Assembly (NCBI GenBank): GCA_934477985.1
Contig: CAKSOR010000121.1
Location: 1 to 7,232, forward strand
Source: an uncultured Eubacteriales bacterium
Lineage (GTDB): Bacteria > Bacillota > Clostridia > Oscillospirales > CAG-272
Direction of reading: 5' to 3'
Length of the DNA stretch: 7,232 nt
Under the pieces are notes generated by a model. The model ran no database searches, was not told the origin of the DNA, and saw nothing but the letters and a program-made list of their open reading frames with translations. How positions within the stretch are numbered: position 1 is the stretch's first letter; the number at the start of each line of letters is the position of its first letter. The translations under genes and the position numbers were made by a program. Shown here in pieces: positions 1 through 5,265 of this stretch.

Positions 1-32
1 ATTATAACTCATAAAGCGGAGTTTGTCAAGAC

Positions 33-67
33 GTGAAAACGCGTTTTTACGAAACAATTTCGAAATT
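33..67. promoter_or_regulatory. Paired palindromes upstream of the MFS promoter
   Basis: Two perfect 12-bp palindromes lie just before the MFS promoter. AAAACGCGTTTT is at 36-47 and extends to an 18-bp near-palindrome at 33-50 with one G/T mismatch pair. AATTTCGAAATT is at 56-67. Their centres are 20 bp apart, about two helical turns, and the second ends 11 bp before the -35. Neither has a loop or T-tract suitable for a terminator. I infer dimeric regulator sites. The CG-centred first site is loosely reminiscent of LacI-family operators, but its second half does not fit the CcpA cre consensus. Confidence 0.4.
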
Positions 68-78
68 CGGAAAACCTA

Positions 79-107
79 TTGCATTTTCCCGCCGGATGTG
101 GTATAAT
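79..107 (+). promoter_or_regulatory. Sigma-A promoter of the MFS gene
   Basis: The -35 is TTGCAT (79-84), followed by a 17-bp spacer and a perfect TATAAT -10 (102-107). The bases TGTGG directly before the -10 form the TRTGn extended -10 element typical of Gram-positive promoters. The expected transcription start is near 114, giving a 5' leader of about 26 nt to the TTG start codon. Confidence 0.85.
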
Positions 108-126
108 ACTGAGGACTTATTTCATC

Positions 127-132
127 GGAGGG
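127..132 (+). promoter_or_regulatory. Ribosome binding site selecting a TTG start
   Basis: GGAGGG lies 7 nt before the TTG at 140-142. No ATG or GTG in this frame is as well placed; the next in-frame ATG, at 218, has no ribosome binding site and would cut into the first membrane helix. This supports TTG as the start of the MFS gene. Confidence 0.8.
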
Positions 133-139
133 ATAAAAT

Positions 140-1417
140 TTGAACCCGGATTTCAACTCACCAGTCTATAAGCGCTCGAGAGCCGCCTACAGCGCGCAGT
201 GCGCGTTTGAATACTTCATGGCTCTGCTCGCGGGAGACGCGTATCTCGCGAAGCTCCTCGGCGTCATCGGACTTTCTGACGAGGTCATCGGAATAATCTC
301 GTCGCTCATCACGGCGTCGTTTTTGTTCCAGTTATCGTCGATTTTCATTGTCAGGCGGATAAAGAGTGTCAAGCGTACCGCGACGATATTCAACACGCTG
401 AGCTCGCTCTGCTTCGCGGCGCTCTACCTGATTCCCTTCCTGCCGGTCAGCGGCGGGGTCAGGACAACGCTCGTGATTGTCTGCATTCTGGCGGCTTACT
501 TTCTCAACTACAGCGTCGTCTCGATCATCTACAAGTGGGGTAACTCCTTCGTCGACCCGCACAAGCGCGGTGATTACTCGGCTGGCAAGGAGATGTTCTC
601 GCTGATCTCGGGCATGGCGTTCACAATGGCTGTCGGCGCGGTCATCGACCGTTTCGAGTCGGTCGGCAATATCCGCGGTGGCTTCATCTTCATCGCCGCG
701 GCGGGGCTGATTGTCAGCCTGTGCAACTTCATCTGCCTTCTGCTGATCGCGCCCGGAAGGGTCGAGACAAGCAATCCGCCGCTCTCGGGCGTCGTGAAGA
801 ACACGCTCGGCAATAAGAACTTCCTGACCGTCGTATTCATGTTCTGCCTCTGGGAGTTCGGAAAGGGGCTTACAATCGGCTTCCTCGGCATCTACAAGAC
901 CAAGGATCTGATGCTGACCGTCGGAACTGTCCAGGCGATAAACGCCGTCGGAAACATGTGCCGCTTCGCGCTGTCAAAGCCTATCGGACGCTTTGCCGAC
1001 CGGCACTCGTTCGTCAAGGGAATCGAGCTGGCGCTCTTGATCGCCGCGGTGGGATTCGCCTTCAACATCTTCGCTTCGCCGACCGCGAAGTGGTGCATAG
1101 TTGTCTACACGATACTCTACGCGGTCAGCAGCGCCGGGACGACCCAGAACTTCAACAACATAATCTACAGCTACGTCGACTCGGATTATTTCGTCCAGGC
1201 GTCGGCGGTCAAGAACAGCCTCGGCGGAATAGTCGGCTTCGGCGCGTCGCTGATCGGCAGCCGGATACTCGGCGCGGTGAGGGAAGGCGGAAACACGCTC
1301 TTCGGCGTGACTGTCTACGGTCAGCAGGTGCTGTCGGCGCTGACGCTGATCTTCACGATAGCGGCGATACTCTTCGCGCATTTTGTTATAGAAAGGCAGA
1401 AAATTATGACACAATGA
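140..1417 (+). CDS. MFS family transporter, 12 membrane segments
   Basis: A 425-residue integral membrane protein of the major facilitator superfamily, expected to move a small solute by proton- or ion-coupled transport or efflux. The substrate cannot be told from sequence. About twelve hydrophobic helices are visible, near residues 16-40, 48-71, 82-101, 108-130, 152-170, 181-204, 227-250, 260-282, 290-310, 316-336, 353-377 and 395-418, with a hydrophilic central loop at about 205-226. The loop between helices 8 and 9 carries a motif A-like GRFADRHS (283-290); the matching 2-3 loop (VRRIKSVKR) is degenerate. Length is usual for the family. The start codon is TTG, chosen for its GGAGGG site 7 nt upstream. 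It has its own strong promoter. No terminator follows, so transcripts may run into the EamA gene, whose promoter begins 3 bases after this stop. Confidence 0.88.
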   Translation: MNPDFNSPVYKRSRAAYSAQCAFEYFMALLAGDAYLAKLLGVIGLSDEVIGIISSLITASFLFQLSSIFIVRRIKSVKRTATIFNTLSSLCFAALYLIPFLPVSGGVRTTLVIVCILAAYFLNYSVVSIIYKWGNSFVDPHKRGDYSAGKEMFSLISGMAFTMAVGAVIDRFESVGNIRGGFIFIAAAGLIVSLCNFICLLLIAPGRVETSNPPLSGVVKNTLGNKNFLTVVFMFCLWEFGKGLTIGFLGIYKTKDLMLTVGTVQAINAVGNMCRFALSKPIGRFADRHSFVKGIELALLIAAVGFAFNIFASPTAKWCIVVYTILYAVSSAGTTQNFNNIIYSYVDSDYFVQASAVKNSLGGIVGFGASLIGSRILGAVREGGNTLFGVTVYGQQVLSALTLIFTIAAILFAHFVIERQKIMTQ

Positions 1418-1420
1418 CTA

Positions 1421-1449
1421 TTGACATATGAAGAAGGTTGTGATATAAT
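1421..1449 (+). promoter_or_regulatory. Full-consensus promoter of the EamA-type gene
   Basis: A perfect TTGACA (1421-1426), a 17-bp spacer and a perfect TATAAT (1444-1449), with TGTGA before the -10 as a TRTGn element. It starts only 3 bases after the MFS stop codon and allows the downstream transporter to be expressed independently. The predicted transcript start is near 1456, so the leader is about 26 nt. Confidence 0.93.
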
Positions 1450-1481
1450 TTATTGTACAACTCCCGAATCGAGGACAAACA

Positions 1482-2375
1482 ATGAGTTATACCCTGCAAT
1501 TTCTCTACATGGTGATGCTGACCTGCTTCGCGGCGGGCAAGGTCACACTGCAATCAAAGGTCTGTAAGAAGTACATACACGGCACGCGCGACAGCGTTTT
1601 CTTCAACGCGATGTTCTTTCTGTCGGTGCTGGTTTTCCTTGTGATTATCTTCCACCCGACGGTTTATACGGTCGAGACGCTGATCTTCGGCGCGCTTGTC
1701 GGAGCGTCGACCGTCATGTTCCAGTGCTGTTATTCGATGGCGCTGACCTGCGGACCGGTGTCACTGACCGTCATGATAGGCGGATTCAGCATATTCATCT
1801 CGACGGTGGCGAGCGTCATAATGTTCAATGAGCCGGTGAGCGTCTGCCAGATCGCCGGAATCATCCTGCTGGTCGCGTCGCTGATACTCACAACCTACGA
1901 GAAGAAGCATCCCGGGCAGAAGAGCGTCACGCTGAAATGGCTGGTGCTGTCGCTTCTGACACTGCTGACGAACGGACTCGGAGCGACTTTGCAGAAGGTC
2001 TACAGCCAGCTCTACTCGAGCTCGGACAAGGGCGACACGTCGATCTCGCTTCTTGTCGTGATCTATGTCGTGGCGACGATACTGTCGTTCACGGTCGTGG
2101 CGGTCATGAAGAAGCCGGAGGGACAGAAGTTCGAGATGAAGCGTGTCTTTCCGTACACGCTGGCAATGGGGATCATAATCTCGGTCTACCAGCGGCTCTA
2201 CATGTACGGACTGGCGCACATCGCTGGGATATTCTTCTTCCCGATGAGCTCTGGGCTGTCGTCGCTCGCGATGACACTGATAGGCGTGCTGATGTTCCGC
2301 GACAAATTGTCGAAGACACAGTGGATAGGCACGGCGTGCGGACTTGCCTGCGTGTGCCTTATGAACATAAGATAG
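1482..2375 (+). CDS. EamA/DMT superfamily transporter
   Basis: A 297-residue membrane protein with the ten-helix, two-repeat layout of the drug/metabolite transporter (EamA) superfamily. Repeat one covers about residues 1-138 and repeat two about 150-297. Each ends in the typical pattern of a helix pair, a short loop with an acidic residue, and a last helix: YSMALTCGPVSL through MFNEPVSVCQIAGIILL (84-130), and YGLAHIAGIFFFP through MFRDKLSKTQWIGTACGLA (242-289). Family members export or import small metabolites such as amino acids, sugars or nucleosides; the substrate here is unknown. The ATG is 6 nt after a GAGGA site (1471-1475), and the 297-residue length is typical. It lies behind the MFS gene but has its own consensus promoter, and is closed by a strong terminator directly after the stop. 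The two transporters are unrelated in family and need not share a role. Confidence 0.86.
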   Translation: MSYTLQFLYMVMLTCFAAGKVTLQSKVCKKYIHGTRDSVFFNAMFFLSVLVFLVIIFHPTVYTVETLIFGALVGASTVMFQCCYSMALTCGPVSLTVMIGGFSIFISTVASVIMFNEPVSVCQIAGIILLVASLILTTYEKKHPGQKSVTLKWLVLSLLTLLTNGLGATLQKVYSQLYSSSDKGDTSISLLVVIYVVATILSFTVVAVMKKPEGQKFEMKRVFPYTLAMGIIISVYQRLYMYGLAHIAGIFFFPMSSGLSSLAMTLIGVLMFRDKLSKTQWIGTACGLACVCLMNIR

Positions 2376-2408
2376 AAAAACGCCGCCGGGAATTTCCCGG
2401 CGGCGTTT
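2376..2408. terminator. Bidirectional intrinsic terminator between convergent genes
   Basis: A perfect 13-bp stem (2378-2390 paired with 2396-2408), whose core is CGCCGCCGGG against CCCGGCGGCG, with a 5-nt loop. It begins at the base after the EamA stop codon. On the plus strand it ends in TTT; on the minus strand it ends in TTTTT (from A2376-A2380). It can therefore stop transcripts of both the EamA gene and the converging SLH gene, more strongly for the latter by T-tract length. Confidence 0.92.
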
Positions 2409-2426
2409 CACGTCGCCATCAGTTTG

Positions 2427-2459
2427 CAATCAGATCACAATCAGATCACAATCAGATCG
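2427..2459. repeat. Three tandem copies of an 11-bp repeat
   Basis: CAATCAGATCA is repeated head to tail at 2427-2437, 2438-2448 and 2449-2459; only the last base of the third copy differs (G). It lies between the SLH stop codon and the shared terminator, so it would be in the 3' untranslated end of the SLH transcript. No function is evident. It may be a slippage product; the period of 11 bp is close to one helical turn. Confidence 0.85.
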
Positions 2460-2470
2460 CACTGACCAGT

Positions 2471-3673
2471 TTATTTGTTCAGAGATTCCATCCTGACCGC
2501 GACAACCGCCGCTTCGGCACGGGTTATCAGTCCATCGGGATGAAAACTGCCGTCCTCATAACCGGTCAGCACTCCCGCGCGGTAGAGTTTGTAGATGTCC
2601 GCCTCATACTCAGAGCCCGCCTCAACGTCAGGAATACTTCCGTCCGCGACCTTATTCACTTCACTGAAGCACTCGTCAGGAAGCGCCGAAGCGAATATCT
2701 CAGCGAACAGCCCGCGCGTCACCGACTTGCTCGCGATGTCCGAGAGGTCGGATACGATAATCCCGTTTTTCAGCGCGTACTCCATGTATGTAGAATACCA
2801 CACGTCGCCGCCGTTGGCGAGGTCGATCACGCCGCTCTGCGAGAGCTGGTTCAGTCTGCACGCGAGGGTCACCGCCTCGGCTACCGTCATTGTCTCGCCC
2901 GGGCAGAAGCGGTCGGGCGATTTGCCCTTGAGAAGCCCGTCAACACACGCCTTCCGGACATTCTCGTAGTACCACGCGCCGGGCTTTACGTCCTCGAAGC
3001 TCAGGTTGACCGCCGCCTTGACGGTCACGCGGACATCCGACTCATGCGACGAAGTGTCGACGACTCCGTCCTTTTCGTTCGTCACGACGCAGTAATAGCC
3101 CGAGACTCCCGCGATGTCGGTCGGCACGATCAGGTAGGGCTTTGTCTCGCCATCGAGCTTTGAGGGCACAGCGCCGGAGCGGTACCACTGGTAGGACAGC
3201 GTTCCGAGCGCAGATTCCGGCAGGTCGACCGCCGCCGAGATCATGACCTCCTCGCCGACCGAGCAGATGACCTCGCCCGCGGGCTGATAAGTCAGGGTCA
3301 GCTTCAGGGGTTCGGAGCGCCTGACACCCGTCTCGGCGTACTCTGACGTCAGAATCTCGCCCGAATCGTCCGAGACAAGGCAGTAGACATAGCTTTTTTT
3401 CGTTGGGTCAGCCATCTCGTCGGTCAGCGTCAGCGAAGCCGTGTAGTCTGTGCCGAGTTCATGCTCCTCTAAAAGCTCACCGGTCGCGGCGTCCTCGAGC
3501 CGCCAGTACCAGGCGTATTTTATCTCCTCGCCGTAAGCCGTGACGTGGAAATCGAGCTTGTCGCCGACCTTTCCATAAGCCGAAGCGGGCTGTGATACTA
3601 TAGAAAGACTGCTTGCCGACACCGATATGGCAAGCACCAGAATGAGTCCGAGTGTTATCAGAATTTTCTTCAT
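2471..3673 (-). CDS. Secreted cell-surface protein with Ig-like and SLH domains
   Basis: A 400-residue exported protein probably held on the wall by SLH domains, which in this family bind pyruvylated secondary wall polymers. Residues 1-20 are a signal peptide (MKK, a hydrophobic core, then VSASS). Two bacterial Ig-like domains follow: about 23-117, with W55/W57 and YVYCLV around C98, and about 125-218, with YQWYR around W163 and GYYCVV around C195. Both have the F-strand Tyr/Cys but lack a clear partner Cys in the B strand. Three SLH repeats end the protein: about 224-275 (FEDVKPGAWYY), 288-335 (divergent) and 345-396 (GYEDGSFHP then ITRAEAA). Only the third keeps TRAE; the first reads TVAE and the second TRG. 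There is no LPXTG motif. The ATG is 6 nt after AAAGGAGG (3680-3687). The gene ends 62 nt before the shared terminator. Function beyond surface attachment is unknown. Confidence 0.87.
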   Translation of the reverse strand: MKKILITLGLILVLAISVSASSLSIVSQPASAYGKVGDKLDFHVTAYGEEIKYAWYWRLEDAATGELLEEHELGTDYTASLTLTDEMADPTKKSYVYCLVSDDSGEILTSEYAETGVRRSEPLKLTLTYQPAGEVICSVGEEVMISAAVDLPESALGTLSYQWYRSGAVPSKLDGETKPYLIVPTDIAGVSGYYCVVTNEKDGVVDTSSHESDVRVTVKAAVNLSFEDVKPGAWYYENVRKACVDGLLKGKSPDRFCPGETMTVAEAVTLACRLNQLSQSGVIDLANGGDVWYSTYMEYALKNGIIVSDLSDIASKSVTRGLFAEIFASALPDECFSEVNKVADGSIPDVEAGSEYEADIYKLYRAGVLTGYEDGSFHPDGLITRAEAAVVAVRMESLNK

Positions 3674-3692
3674 AGAATGCCTCCTTTATGAC

Positions 3693-3724
3693 AAAAGAGT
3701 CGCCCGGATATCCGGGACGACTCT
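3693..3724 (-). terminator. Hairpin with T-tract between the HdeD and SLH genes
   Basis: On the minus strand, AGAGTCG-T-CCCGG pairs with CCGGG-CGACTCT around a 4-nt loop: 12 base pairs with one bulged base (3717), followed by TTTT (3696-3693). It follows the HdeD gene and ends 5 nt before the SLH ribosome binding site. It may be the HdeD terminator, or an attenuating hairpin in the SLH leader; the short T-tract suggests incomplete termination. Confidence 0.65.
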
Positions 3725-3739
3725 ATTTTAACGCAAATT

Positions 3740-3768
3740 ATTGTACTCCATAGCAATAAACTGAAAAA
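3740..3768 (-). promoter_or_regulatory. Weak candidate promoter for the SLH gene
   Basis: On the minus strand TACAAT (3745-3740) is preceded at 17 bp by TTTTTC (3768-3763). The -35 is poor and the GTGn element found in the five clear promoters of this window is missing. If real, transcripts would start near 3733 and meet the hairpin at 3724 almost at once. It is listed only because no better candidate lies between the two genes. Confidence 0.2.
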
Positions 3769-3785
3769 CTTTTTTGAACAGACGG

Positions 3786-4373
3786 TTATTTCTCCTCGAA
3801 ATCGCCCTCGATGACGTCGGGCTGCTGATTCTTGATGATCTTGACCGCTGTGAGCGCCGTGCTGAGGTTCATAATACCCTCGGAAAGCAGCGAGAGCCCT
3901 AAAAGTATCGTTATCGCCGAGCTGCTCTCTGACGGACGGAATACCAGCAGAACACCGAAGACAATCGTTATCACCGCGGTCGCGAGGATCAGCCACCAGC
4001 GCCGCAGACCGAACTTCTTCGCGTCGAGCGCCATCTGAACCTTCAGCAGTCCGTCGACGAGCACCGCGACTCCGATAGCCGCGCAGAAAAAGCTGACAAT
4101 CGCCGCGGGTCTTATCAGCATGGCGATGCCCAGCAGTATCAGCAGCGCGCCGAACGCCAGGTCGTACTGGAACGCCAGCCTGTAGAGGTCACGCGAGAAG
4201 TAGCCGACCAGCTTGAAGACGCCGAAAATGATTATAATTATGCCGCAGATTATGCCGAGCACCCTCAGCGAAAGCCCGGGCATAAAGACAAGCAGCAGTC
4301 CGAAGACACAGAGCAGCAGCGACATGACGATGTATCCGGTCTTCGCTGTGCGCATTGGAATTGTTGAACGCAT
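3786..4373 (-). CDS. HdeD/DUF308-family small membrane protein
   Basis: A 195-residue protein with six hydrophobic helices, near residues 12-31, 37-57, 70-88, 91-112, 126-146 and 151-172, and a charged tail ending DFEEK. The helices come as three similar hairpins, and a Pro-containing turn recurs after the first helix of each pair (FMPG, IRPAA, FRPSES), as in the DUF308/HdeD family. HdeD is linked to acid resistance in Escherichia coli; the role in Clostridia is not known. The open frame extends upstream to 4445, but that stretch contains the promoter -10 and -35. I therefore place the start at 4373, which has GAAAGG 10 nt upstream and gives the usual family length. It has its own strong promoter and lies downstream of the TetR gene, which could regulate it. 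Confidence 0.83.
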   Translation of the reverse strand: MRSTIPMRTAKTGYIVMSLLLCVFGLLLVFMPGLSLRVLGIICGIIIIIFGVFKLVGYFSRDLYRLAFQYDLAFGALLILLGIAMLIRPAAIVSFFCAAIGVAVLVDGLLKVQMALDAKKFGLRRWWLILATAVITIVFGVLLVFRPSESSSAITILLGLSLLSEGIMNLSTALTAVKIIKNQQPDVIEGDFEEK

Positions 4374-4383
4374 TGTATCAGAA

Positions 4384-4389
4384 CCTTTC
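4384..4389 (-). promoter_or_regulatory. Ribosome binding site fixing the HdeD-family start
   Basis: On the minus strand GAAAGG lies 10 nt before the ATG at 4373-4371. It is modest in strength, but the predicted transcript begins near 4403, so the upstream in-frame ATG at 4445 would not be in the message. This fixes the start at 4373. Confidence 0.65.
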
Positions 4390-4401
4390 AGTGGATTGAT
4401 T

Positions 4402-4419
4402 GTGATAGTATTATACCAC
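4402..4419. promoter_or_regulatory. Imperfect inverted repeat over the HdeD-family -10
   Basis: On the minus strand the sequence is GTGGTA-TAATAC-TATCAC: two 6-bp arms matching at five of six positions, separated by 6 bp. It covers the -10 and reaches the predicted transcript start. Its position would suit a repressor, and a TetR-family gene lies just upstream. The left arm overlaps the conserved GTGnTA promoter element, so part of the symmetry may be coincidence. Confidence 0.3.
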
Positions 4420-4438
4420 GAAAAACCGCTCTTTACAA
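4410..4438 (-). promoter_or_regulatory. Sigma-A promoter of the HdeD-family gene
   Basis: On the minus strand the -35 is TTGTAA (4438-4433), the spacer is 17 bp and the -10 is a perfect TATAAT (4415-4410), preceded by CGTGG as an extended -10. GTGGTATAATACT here is identical over 13 bases to the MFS promoter at 98-110. The predicted start is near 4403. Confidence 0.85.
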
Positions 4439-4495
4439 TGGGCACAGACCTGATTATGCGGGTTTTTTAGGCAGATAACTGAAATTGTCTGAATT

Positions 4496-5053
4496 TTATG
4501 CCTTTATGCATCTTTTGAGCATCAGCTCGACCGTGCCGCGGCGCAGTTCGCACATCCGGGCGAAGTCCTTCTTGATGTCGTCATTCATTCCGCACATTAT
4601 CCAGTGCACCATGACTCCGAAGCACTCGGCGCTGAACGTTCTGATAAGCAGCTCGCGGTCTTCCGGGTCGATCATGTACATGCCGAACAGCTTGTCGAAG
4701 TAAGCCGAGATCAGCGTCGTGCAGAGCCGGTCGAGCGACTGCTCGTAGAAATCACGATTTGAAGAGTTGTAGATGTGCATGACAGCCCGCCGGTTCTCGA
4801 GCGCGAAATCGATGCACGCGCCAATACATTCCTCGATTGAATCCGGCGACGGATAACGCGCCGCGATCCTTTCTGCCTGCTCGGTTATTATCTCGCAGAG
4901 CAGGGTTGGTATGTCCTGATAGTGGTAGTAAAAGGAGTTGCGGTTGATGCCGCAGTCCTCGACGATGTCGCGCACGCTGATCTTGGAGAGCGGGCGCTCG
5001 TTGAGGAGCTTTATGAAAGACTGTTTGATGGCATTTTTTGTAAAACTCGCCAT
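4496..5053 (-). CDS. TetR-family transcriptional regulator
   Basis: A 185-residue DNA-binding regulator. The N-terminal helix-turn-helix domain is clear: AIKQSFIKLLNERPLSKISV (residues 8-27), then RDIVEDCGINRNSFYYHYQDI (28-48), with the recognition helix and the FYYHYQD signature that ends TetR DNA-binding domains. Residues 50-185 are helical and would form the ligand-binding and dimer region; the DhaS-like subgroup often has this FYYHY form. Members usually repress nearby genes until a small molecule binds; the ligand is unknown. The ATG lies 4 nt after GAGGTG (5063-5058). The gene follows tRNA-Arg, separated by a terminator hairpin, with no room for a clear promoter of its own, so it may depend on read-through from the tRNA. 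Plausible targets are its own transcript and the HdeD-family gene 122 bp downstream; the ABC operon is another possibility. Confidence 0.88.
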   Translation of the reverse strand: MASFTKNAIKQSFIKLLNERPLSKISVRDIVEDCGINRNSFYYHYQDIPTLLCEIITEQAERIAARYPSPDSIEECIGACIDFALENRRAVMHIYNSSNRDFYEQSLDRLCTTLISAYFDKLFGMYMIDPEDRELLIRTFSAECFGVMVHWIMCGMNDDIKKDFARMCELRRGTVELMLKRCIKA

Positions 5054-5071
5054 TTTTCACCTCGGGGAGAG

Positions 5072-5110
5072 AAATAAAAAGTGAAGAGCACAGAAACCGT
5101 ACTCTTCACT
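5072..5110 (-). terminator. Intrinsic terminator after tRNA-Arg
   Basis: On the minus strand a perfect 9-bp stem, AGTGAAGAG (5110-5102) with CTCTTCACT (5088-5080), encloses a 13-nt loop in which two more pairs can form. It is followed by TTTTTATTT. It begins one base after the tRNA CCA end and its T-tract ends 8 nt before the TetR ribosome binding site. It would release most tRNA transcripts and let a fraction through to the TetR gene. Confidence 0.88.
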
Positions 5111-5111
5111 C

Positions 5112-5187
5112 TGGCGCGCCTGGCGGGATTCGAACCTGCGACCTACCGGTTCGTAGCCGGGCACTCTATCCACTGAGCTACAAGCGC
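5112..5187 (-). tRNA. tRNA-Arg (anticodon ACG), CCA encoded
   Basis: A 76-nt tRNA folds on the minus strand. The acceptor stem pairs GCGCTTG with CAGGCGC (one G-T pair), the discriminator base is G, and CCA is encoded at 5114-5112. The D stem is GCTC/GAGT with an 8-nt loop, the anticodon loop is CTACGAA, the variable loop is AGGTC and the T loop is TTCGAAT. Anticodon ACG, normally edited to ICG by TadA, reads CGU, CGC and CGA. Two stem mismatches stand out: C27 opposite U43, and A51 opposite C63 in the T stem. It has a consensus promoter and a terminator of its own. Confidence 0.96.
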
Positions 5188-5195
5188 GTGTATAC

Positions 5196-5224
5196 ATTAT
5201 AGCACAGTCCGCGCGATTTGTCAA
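5196..5224 (-). promoter_or_regulatory. Full-consensus promoter of tRNA-Arg
   Basis: On the minus strand TTGACA (5224-5219), a 17-bp spacer and TATAAT (5201-5196), with TGTGC before the -10. The predicted start, near 5189, is only about 2 nt before the mature tRNA 5' end at 5187. A run of eight T on this strand (5243-5236) falls at about -47 to -54, where an UP element would lie. This strong promoter may also supply the TetR gene through read-through. Confidence 0.93.
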
Positions 5225-5245
5225 GAGGTTTTGCGAAAAAAAATG

Positions 5246-5260
5246 AAATTCAGGCAATTT
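5246..5260. promoter_or_regulatory. Short inverted repeat between the divergent promoters
   Basis: AAATT-CAGGC-AATTT lies 5 bp before the -35 of the ABC promoter and 21 bp behind the -35 of the tRNA promoter. It could be a regulator site for the sugar operon. It is short and AT-rich, so chance is a fair alternative. Confidence 0.2.
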
Positions 5261-5265
5261 GGGGC

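Noticed and set aside
974..1431. Long overlapping frames on both strands at the 3' end of the MFS gene
   Set aside because: Both are Arg-rich shadows of the MFS coding frame, without start signals, and the MFS frame alone shows regular membrane helices.
1761..2429. 222-codon minus-strand frame opposite the EamA gene
   Set aside because: It starts beyond the terminator hairpin, is Arg/His-rich and lacks any recognisable domain or ribosome binding site.
1937..3163. 408-codon plus-strand open frame
   Set aside because: It runs out of frame through the EamA gene, across the strong terminator and the 11-bp repeat, then antisense to the SLH gene. Its composition is rich in Arg/His/Asp and resembles no protein; it has no promoter or ribosome binding site.
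4374..4445. Longer N-terminus for the HdeD-family protein (start at 4445)
   Set aside because: The extra 24 codons contain the -10 and -35 of a strong promoter, so they should not be in the message; the family length fits the 4373 start.
4472..4491. Hairpin after the TetR stop as its terminator
   Set aside because: The stem is only seven pairs. On the minus strand one pair becomes a C-A mismatch and no T-tract follows. On the plus strand it folds slightly better, but no plus-strand gene ends there.
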